Positions 57,401-64,000 of a stretch of 64,000 nt of DNA are shown one piece after another. The stretch is from contig OZ023217.1 of the NCBI GenBank assembly GCA_963995525.1, positions 25,566,587 through 25,630,586 of the forward strand. The letters are read 5' to 3'. The stretch's first letter is position 1, and every line of letters starts with the position of its first letter. Under the pieces are notes generated by a model. The model saw only the letters and a list, made by a program, of their open reading frames with translations. It was not told the origin of the DNA and did no database searches. The translations under genes and the position numbers were made by a program. This DNA is from Escarpia spicata. Taxonomy: Eukaryota; Annelida; Polychaeta; Sabellida; Siboglinidae.

Positions 57401-60400
57401 GTATATTATTACCCCCGGGGCAGTTTTATACCCGTATATTATTGCCTCCCCCCACCGGCAGGTTCGTTCCGGTATAGTATTGCCGGGGGGGCAGGAACCA
57501 GAGGGGGCAATTTTATGCCGGTACACCGGGGTTCAAAATACAATCTGCCCTTTCCCCAACACATACTTTACACGTTTCCTCAACGAAACTAATTATGGCA
57601 TACCGCGCAGTTTGAAAATTAGTTGCACAGACACATACACACACGCACTCACGCACACACGCACACACGCACACACGCACACACGCACACACGCACACAC
57701 GCACACACGCACACACGCACACACGCTCACACGCACACACGCACACACGCTCACACGCTCACACGCGCACACACATACACATACACTCATGCGCGCTCAC
57801 GCGCGCTAATACGCACACGCGCACACGCGCACACGCGCACACGCGCACACGCGCACACGCGCACACGCGCACACGCGCACACGCGCACACGCGCACACGC
57901 GCACACGCGCACACGCGCACACGCGCACACGCGCACACGCGCACACGCGCACACGCGCACACGCGCACACGCGCACACGCGCACACGCGCACACGCGCAC
58001 ACGCGCACACGCGCAAATACAGAGGGGATAAATACTATAATCTATACACATGAGTGAAATCGTATATTTAGACGGTAGGGGCCTTATATTTGTAATGGGG
58101 AAAAACATTGTTTAATTATGAGATCAGTAACAGAGAGATGGCAAAACATAGTTAAAGACAGAACGACATCAACACTTTTGTTGAAGGTTAATTAAGCACA
58201 AACATAAATAGAGACGACACGATCAGAGTCCACGGGATTGTATTGTTCACATACGTCAACGAACGATATGGTCACCATGGCAACACGTTGTCTTATGTTT
58301 TGCGTTATTGCAATCGAATGTTGTGAGACAATTCTCAGGCTTCAAAGGGTTTCCGATCACAATCACAGATCGTTAGACATGTCCAGTTTTCTCGTCGACG
58401 ACGGAAGTGTCGATCGTTGGCCGATCGGAGCATACGTGTTTTGATTGGCGTGCACGGTGTTTAGCATCGGCTGGTCGGAGCCTCGCGCGTATCCAACGAA
58501 AGTTTCGTTTTGTGTAGTCCGGTCGGAGCTAACGCTTCTTGATCGACGTTAACGGACATTTTGTTTCAGTGCACGCGTGCAGTGACGTCGACGACGATAA
58601 CGGACGTTTCGCGCGACGGTCGTCGGTCCGTTAACGCGACTAGCCGTTGGTACCGACGAGGGATGATCGGAGATTGTTGGTCGGAGTTTCATTTGACATT
58701 CGCCAATCGTTGACCGGTCCTCTCGTTGACGTCCGGCTTCCCCGGAAATTGAACTAACCACTGAGCTAGCAAAAATTCACAGCCGAAATAAACAAAACAA
58801 AGGTAGCATTTAATAACACGTTGTCACGTTCACTGCAGTTGTCACTGTCTGGATGAGGGCAACCTTCGAATCTGCCCTGGAAGGTCCCCTTCGTCATTAA
58901 ACAAAATTTTAAACGTAAAATAAGTACTCGTTGAAGCAGGTTCGTCAGCGTTATCGCTGTTGTTGCTTCGCTGTTTTCTCAACGAAGACCGCCTTCGAAT
59001 ACGGTCGGCCGGCAACAGCGATAGAACGGGACGGACACGTGAGGCACCTGAAATGCAAAGACAACCGATAATTAATTAACTCGTTAAGTTGGTTATTCTG
59101 TCATTGTTTGTTTAACGTTATGGCGTAGTGTATAACAATATAACTATCGAAACTGACAAGACTGAATTAGTCATAAGACTTCTAAGTTAAGGGAATATGG
59201 GTGTCCCATCCGTGTAGCAATGCGTCAACGGTTGCAATCCACATTCCTGCAGTGCCTTCACGTGTCCCTTTGTAGTATATAATATATATTTATTAGAAGT
59301 AAATACGGAATATGTGAATGTTTATTCTAAGTGTCAGCTCGCATGCGAGATGTGCCACGAGCACGCCACGTAACTCCCCGGTTGGTTGTGACACGGTTGA
59401 CAGACGCGATGGCTGGCATCGAAGGAGTCGTAGCGAATCGGCCGGTAGCGATGTCGGTGTGCACCCTCCTGCTGCCACCGAGCAAGATGTTTCGACATCG
59501 TGACCAGTTGTTGGTCTCGCCCGTGGCTGCTACAGATATTCATTTCGGTGTCGTTCTCGACACGAATTTCGCCCGTGGCTGCTGCGGTTGTTATGACATT
59601 TTTAACCGCCAACTCATGGTTACGGTATCATTTCATGACGTCACCGAGAGCATAAGTCAATTAGCGCATTAATTAACTACCGCGGTTTGTGGTACGATGG
59701 TGTTACGTTATCCGCTACAACGTGACGTGCGAGGCACACTTGTGAAATGCAAACAGTGGTCTTTCACTGGGGGTCCACGACGGAGTGCTTTACATGGATT
59801 TACGCAGGCCAGTTCCAACATATAATTGCCAAACAACACATAAAGACACATTTTTTTGTTCAAATTTCGTTTAGGTATGTTTAAATACTCCATTTCAGCA
59901 GTGGATCCATGGGGTCTGGGGGAGAGTCTTAAACACCCCTATATATGGGAAATGTTACTGAGAAGGACTAAACATAAACGTTGGAACTATGTACTCCACA
60001 CTCTCCGCGTCAGTAGGCTGTAGCATACAACCTACCAATGGGTGCCTTCCCTACAGGATGATGATTGTTATAGCAGCCATTCAACCAAAACTTGGTGTCA
60101 CCGCCCTTGAAGAAGTCAGTAATACTTTATGTTGCTTAATGTCAACATAACCCCTTTTGAGGATTACAATTAGGTGGCACAGGCTACTGGAACGGAACCA
60201 GCACGGCCTCCATTTATGCATGACAGGCACGTAGAAAGTAGGGCACCAGTTGAATATAGTAGTATTTAACACAATAATGCATTGTGCTATACCAACAGTG
60301 AATTGTTAAATGACGTCAACTTTGTAAGTTCACAAAAAGCCTGCCAGGAAATACGGAACAAGTAAAAGAGCGTGCATAATCTTTCTTGAATGGGACAGTA

Positions 60401-63305
60401 ACTGGTCAATTGTAGTTTTTATAGTTTGTTGTAATTATACTATCTCGCGGGTAGCAGAACAGGATACTGCTCTGTTGCTGAAAGTGTTTCACAAATTCAT
60501 CTATGTATCAATAATTATTGTTTCAAATAAAACGCGAAAGAGGCTGCTGAGATGTTGATATTGAATTAGCTTACTATACGGTATAAATGTGCGAACAATG
60601 TTGAGAAGCTTTACTCAGAAACTGCTGTTGTTGAATAAAAGGTTTGTGCACAGGCGAGAACCTTGTACAGCACGTGGGATGCTTTTTGTACGTGAACATA
60701 ACGTTTTGCTCCTTAGCAATGTTTTGGAAAATGTTGTTTCCATGAGTGTTTTATGCGACCAATGGCCATGCAGTTTCTACCTTGTGATATAATTAATTGT
60801 CATTCAAGGGGTATGGATTAAGCTCGAAAATAAGCTTCATGTTAAACATCAAGAAAACAATTATCATTAGCGTTCAGTGTTGTCAAAGTTGTAGGGTTTA
60901 TACGTCATTCTTCTTTTTACGTTAGGAGTCATACATGCGTCCGCAAGAGAAAGTCACTGCATTCAGACTGCAGCCTGCCAGACGATGATGTCCTAGGCAC
61001 GCCTTCGTGTCTTTATCCACGTTCTACTTCGATCGTAAATTGTCCCTAAGGCGAGCTACTGTCTCCTTTTCCCATCACGCGCCTATATAGTAGAGTAAGA
61101 CTGTCTTGAGGAACGCGCTAAGGGAAAATTTCGACACCCTGCCCTAGCTATGCCCATCTCTTTCCCGTGTTGCCAGACATGTTGTTTGTTTTGCGGCGCA
61201 GCTCTTTGTTGGTGATCATGTCTGGCCCAAGAATGTTCCGAAATTCCGAAGATACCTGTTCTATAAGGTCTGTAGCGTTTGTGCTATATATTACCTGTTT
61301 TCAGCACAGTAAACTTTGTGTGAACATGAATCTTCGCTGTTTTGTTTCGGTCCTGATTCGTGTGACTGGATTGCAAACTTTCTCTCGTGGTGTGGTCCGC
61401 AAGTCTTTGAATCGCTGCAGCCCTTGCTGCCAAACTGACGTTTTCAACCAACACCATATGAACACCTAACGCCAGATCAGTCGCGAATCTCCGCTTGCAA
61501 CAAACGGTTAGATGGCTGGAGAAGCTCGAGCATTGTGCGAAGTAGATGCGATTTGAAAATATACTTCGGGTCTGATATTTTAATCACTTGGCCAGCTGCA
61601 AGGGCATCTATGTCACATGGCAAGGTAGTTGGACCAGTCGCTTCTACAGGCACGTTAATTAGCACAGAAAAATGTTAATCTGTTCAACAATAAAATCATA
61701 ACGATTCACTAATGTTTCCGGTCCGCCTTGTGAGTTTCCTGCACCAAATGACGTCGTATGCAGGATTACGGCTGAAGCAACGTTAACATAAAGTACATTT
61801 TGTATTTATTCAACACACTTAATTATATCATGTGTAGGATAGATATGATCTGGGCTTCACACGTAGCCAAATGGACTTGGAAAGTATAATTTTGTTATTG
61901 AGTTTCGCATTGTCCGAGGTTTACGTTTAGCGTCTTTTCGTAGAAACACGTATCTGCAGGATGTGCTAATACAAAAACTTGTGTCCGCTGCATGAGGTAT
62001 GTGATATTTTAATTAGTAAAAGAATAGCATTTGCTAAGATTGTTCACATCAAAAGATTAGCCCAGACTGCACAGCCTGTTACTTGAGACTGGTAATCATC
62101 TTTTAATCCGTTTCCTGCCGGGCCGGAGCTGGAGCCTGTTCGGCGAGCTGGAGCCTGTTCGGCGAGCTGGAACCGGTTCGGCGAGCTGGCCGGGCATTCT
62201 TTCTATGGTCGTACCTTTCTCATGTCTTTAGCACAAGTCATCGACAATTTCTGGTATGGTTCAATAACGAGGTAGGCTTTTTTGAGGGTCATCTGGTAGT
62301 CTATTTTGGGTGCGGTTAATTTTTACCAGGATATAATACCAGAAACGACGACGTGCAAAGAAATTGAACGTTATGATGTTTTGAAACATCTGTTCCTCTG
62401 TTGTTTTGTGTGATTCGTTGGGCTTTCCGGGCAGCCTCTCAAGTAGCCCTATACAGTGTCATCGAAGCCATCTTCACAAGCTTCGACAGCCTCCACGCTG
62501 GTACTCCAACGGGTTTCGGAATGCCAATTGACTGGGGTGGGTATCACCTGCCTTAATTTAGTCAATCACAGACTTGAACATTCAAAAATGAGATAAATAC
62601 CGTTTCGATTATCCCCAAACAGTTACAACAAGTGGTTCCAGACAGGCAGAATGAAACAAGGCTTGGCTAAACTGTGAATCGTTGATTTTTTAATGACGTT
62701 ATCCGCTCGGTGGGAAAGTTGACAGTCGATTCGGCGCCCCCTTCCCAGATATGGCGTCGGGTGCCAGGGCATTCCCCTGCCCCCAGGTCACTAAGCTACG
62801 AGTAAGCATTTTTCTAAAAGTAATGGTCATCTCTAAATAAAAAGTTTAATAAATATATATTATACGCAACATTACCTATCTTGAATCCAAACTGATTGTC
62901 AATTGTATCCAGGTAAGATTCTATAAGTTCAAGCAATGTAATTTCAGAGATGAATTGCTATTAAGATCAAAGTAAAGATAAATTCTCATGTAGCGCGGTA
63001 TCCTGCCTAAAGCAATAACCGATCAATAACATAGATACTATGTTATATTTACATTGCGATATGTGCGTAATTGGCATCAGCAAGAAATGAGACCAATCAA
63101 TTCCTACCGATTGCAGGCGAGATACCTTGAGCCGGTCTCTACACTGAACGGCGTCCACCTAGCGGCGAGGATTCGTGCACACGCCTACGTGGAGTGTTCG
63201 GCAAAGACGGGAGAGGGCGTTGACGGCGTTTTCGAGGTGGCTGCAAAAGCCGCGCTGCATCACAAGTTGGCCTCTCGCAGACGTAGGATGTGCTGGGTGT
63301 TATAG
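51301..63305 (+). CDS. Rho-family small GTPase, 3 coding exons, 206 aa
   Basis: Coding exons are 51301-51477, 53678-53932 and 63117-63305, all junctions phase 0. The protein has a 16-residue N-terminal extension, the P-loop GDGECGKT (24-31), effector region [10 protein letters not shown] (46-55), switch [22 protein letters not shown] (70-89) with the catalytic Gln75, base-recognition TKTD (129-132), a Rho-type insert region (about 133-150) and SAK (172-174). It ends in a polybasic RRRRM stretch and the CAAX box CWVL, whose final Leu predicts geranylgeranylation. Rho proteins cycle between GTP and GDP at membranes and control actin. Switch regions look like RhoA, while TSLLMVF, KTD and LEPVSTLNG resemble RhoF/RhoD, so the subfamily is open. 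Glu27 replaces the Ala of RhoA in the P-loop. The start ATG has the context GAGCCATGC. No AATAAA was seen within 700 bases after the stop. Confidence 0.88.
51484..51868. repeat. Purine-rich GAGA/GGGA stretch
   Basis: Impure GAGA and GGGAGA units become regular (GGGAGAGA)n at 51805-51868. Long purine strand asymmetry in intron 1. Frames over it are artefacts. Confidence 0.9.
53040..53640. repeat. 27-bp minisatellite in Rho intron 1 (CACCACCATCAGCACCGCAA + TAACAAC)
   Basis: About 20 units of 27 bp, with variants CACCCCAATAAC, CACTCTAATAAC and ACCAACACCATC. The 319-codon minus-strand frame (VVVVIAVLM repeats) is only the repeat plus antisense of exon 2. The array replaces most of the region before the exon-2 acceptor. 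Confidence 0.92.
53678..53932 (+). CDS. Rho GTPase, coding exon 2
   Basis: The acceptor GGCTGCCATCAG|GTTGAC begins 85 codons, [20 protein letters not shown] to [10 protein letters not shown], ending CTGCAG|GTTGGT. Includes switch II and the TKTD base-binding motif. High G+C third positions. Confidence 0.92.
55594..55906. mobile_element. hAT-like non-autonomous element
   Basis: The left end CAGGGGCGGATCCTGAAAGT matches the typical terminus of ZMYM/DUF4371-type hAT elements. The right end CTCTGGACCCGCCAATG is an imperfect inverted partner, preceded by ATGTGCCCCCAGGCC as in the 36.2-kb element. No transposase, and no clean 8-bp target duplication. Confidence 0.55.
56235..56273. repeat. GC-rich hairpin
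   Basis: GTACGCACCCCCCTT pairs with AAGGGGGGCGGTGCGTAC around CCGCC, a strong stem with a two-base bulge. Confidence 0.8.
56798..57529. mobile_element. 732-bp MITE with CCGGTGTA termini and GGTATAAT/GCCCCC subterminal repeats
   Basis: Left CCGGTGTAAAGGTATCATAT + TGCCCCC pairs with the right end read inward, CCGGTGTACCGGCATAAAAT + TGCCCCC (about 23 of 27 match). Inside both ends are repeated palindromic blocks (TTATACCGGTATAA, ATACCCGTATATTATT) next to runs of G or C. The middle is AT-rich with no coding capacity. No target duplication was identified. Confidence 0.65.
57640..57735. repeat. ACACACGC octamer microsatellite
   Basis: Same 8-bp unit as at 19.9 and 39.2 kb, passing into ACACGCTC variants at the right end. 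Confidence 0.95.
57810..58015. repeat. ACACGCGC octamer microsatellite
   Basis: About 25 perfect ACACGCGC units, one base different from the neighbouring ACACACGC array. Long alternating purine-pyrimidine tract. Frames over it are artefacts. Confidence 0.96.
58735..58770 (-). other. tRNA A-box-like fragment (possible SINE relic)
   Basis: On the minus strand GCTAGCTCAGTGGTTAG matches the tRNA A box and is followed at once by TTCAATTTCCGGGG, which resembles a B box and T-arm. The normal 30-40 base spacing is missing, so no complete tRNA can form. Confidence 0.3.
62131..62187. repeat. 19-bp tandem repeat, three copies
   Basis: GGAGCCTGTTCGGCGAGCT twice, then GGAACCGGTTCGGCGAGCT, bracketed by GCCGGGCC and GGCCGGGC. 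Confidence 0.9.
63117..63305 (+). CDS. Rho GTPase, coding exon 3
   Basis: The acceptor CCTACCGATTGCAG|GCGAGA starts 62 codons: [34 protein letters not shown], then RRRRMCWVL and TAG. It carries the G5 SAK motif, the last helix and the prenylation box. It is placed 9.2 kb from exon 2 but continues it in phase 0 with the expected Rho alignment. Confidence 0.9.
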   Translation, partial: ARYLEPVSTLNGVHLAARIRAHAYVECSAKTGEGVDGVFEVAAKAALHHKLASRRRRMCWVL

Positions 63306-63872
63306 TAGCGTGATATTAATTATTATAGCGAGAAAGATATTATATGTGTTGCCTTGTGAAACGTTTGTCAGCAGAAGTAGCGTTGCCATAAACGGTGTAT
63401 AGTTTAATAACACCATAACTCTATTGCATGCAGAAGCTCTAGTTCGTTACGGACTCTACAGAGGAGTCCGCATAACAGAATCAGCTGTTTAGTAGAATTG
63501 CATATAATAATTGGCAGGGACGGAATCATTCGTTATCCTCGCTGTATAAACATCGTCGAACATAATCAAATTGCTCTGGCTCAAAGTGTGTCCATTAATC
63601 AAAGTTAACTGTATCGTGAAGCGCTGGTTCATTTTTGTTAATTCGTTAGGGTTTGCACGTAGCTGAGAAACACGATAACTCAGCCCTGTAAGCGCTAGCA
63701 CGCAATCAGCGAGATTTGGGAGTGTTCCGTCATATGCCAATCGTATGCCTGTAGACTTGTTCCTGGTTTTAACGCGATGCAATTCGCTACGCTACGTTTT
63801 AACCGCCAATCAAAACATTTACTTTATAAACTTTATAAAGTGCTTTCTCTTCGAGCAAGGCGCTTGTGTACC
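63306..63872 (+). other. Rho GTPase 3' flank
   Basis: Presumed 3' UTR and flank. I see no AATAAA hexamer, so the transcript end is not defined. A minus-strand frame (63489-63782) has no recognised motif. Confidence 0.4.
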
Positions 63873-64000
63873 TTACACGCACACCGCAATACAGCTATCT
63901 TTGCATACACTTACCGTACACCACAATACGGCGGTCTCGGCATACACTTATCGTACACCACGACGCGATGGTCTCTGTAGACATATCGTACACCACAATA
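63873..64000. repeat. 37-bp minisatellite running off the window
   Basis: Units of the type TTACCGTACACCACAATACG plus GCGGTCTCGGCATACAC repeat three times with substitutions and continue to the last base, so the array length is unknown. Confidence 0.8.

Larger units (their letters stand above)
53933..63116 (+). other. Rho GTPase intron 2 (9.2 kb), rich in MITEs and microsatellites
   Basis: Besides the elements listed separately (55594-55906, 56235-56273, 56798-57529, 57640-58015, 58735-58770, 62131-62187), I see only AT-rich non-coding DNA. Short frames at 54187-54429, 58549-58761, 59318-59672 and 61167-61469 have no family signature. No nested gene is supported. Confidence 0.65.

Noticed and set aside
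59318..59672. Overlapping plus-strand frames of 61 and 113 codons in Rho intron 2
   Set aside because: No family signature; frames compete with a minus-strand frame of similar size.

Overview
This is eukaryotic, animal-type nuclear DNA, most likely from a marine invertebrate. A mollusc or other lophotrochozoan is my guess from the style of its repeats; I cannot name a species. The evidence is two intron-containing protein genes with matching splice phases, decayed non-LTR retrotransposons of the CR1/L2/Jockey and RTE types, hAT-like non-autonomous DNA transposons, and a very high load of microsatellites and minisatellites. I see no bacterial operons, CRISPR arrays, rRNA genes or complete tRNA genes.

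Layout. 1-5 kb: AT-rich non-coding DNA with a long AT palindrome and a (GT)n run. 5.7-10.2 kb: a nearly full-length LINE with an intact ORF1 and a broken ORF2. 10.9-11.3 kb: a fold-back element. 12.9-14.6 kb: two 3' fragments of other LINEs. 14.6-17.7 kb: a 50-bp satellite of 63 monomers with no length change. 19.4-24.4 kb: duplicated flanks around a 30-bp minisatellite, then a second 30-bp minisatellite split by a MITE with clear terminal inverted repeats. 24.7-28.1 kb: (GGGA)n and (CA)n tracts. 29.0-30.4 kb: a likely DNA transposon. 32.4-37.4 kb: three LINE 3' fragments, 27-bp minisatellites and a small hAT-like element. 37.8-43.1 kb: a 44-bp array, an ACACACGC octamer array and a 33-bp minisatellite split by a hAT-type element.

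44.0-49.7 kb holds a plus-strand gene for a protein made almost wholly of ankyrin repeats: three coding exons, 1058 residues, about 29 repeats. 51.3-63.3 kb holds a plus-strand Rho-family small GTPase: three coding exons, 206 residues, ending in the prenylation box CWVL. Its 9.2-kb second intron is full of MITEs and octamer repeats. Both genes face the same way, but nothing in the sequence shows that they act together.

The main pattern is that tandem arrays and transposons repeatedly occur together. Three separate minisatellites are each interrupted by a mobile element, the 50-bp satellite abuts a LINE reverse-transcriptase fragment, and a 27-bp array runs up to a splice acceptor of the Rho gene. 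I found no convincing new biochemical system. The most noteworthy items are these repeat structures and the two genes.
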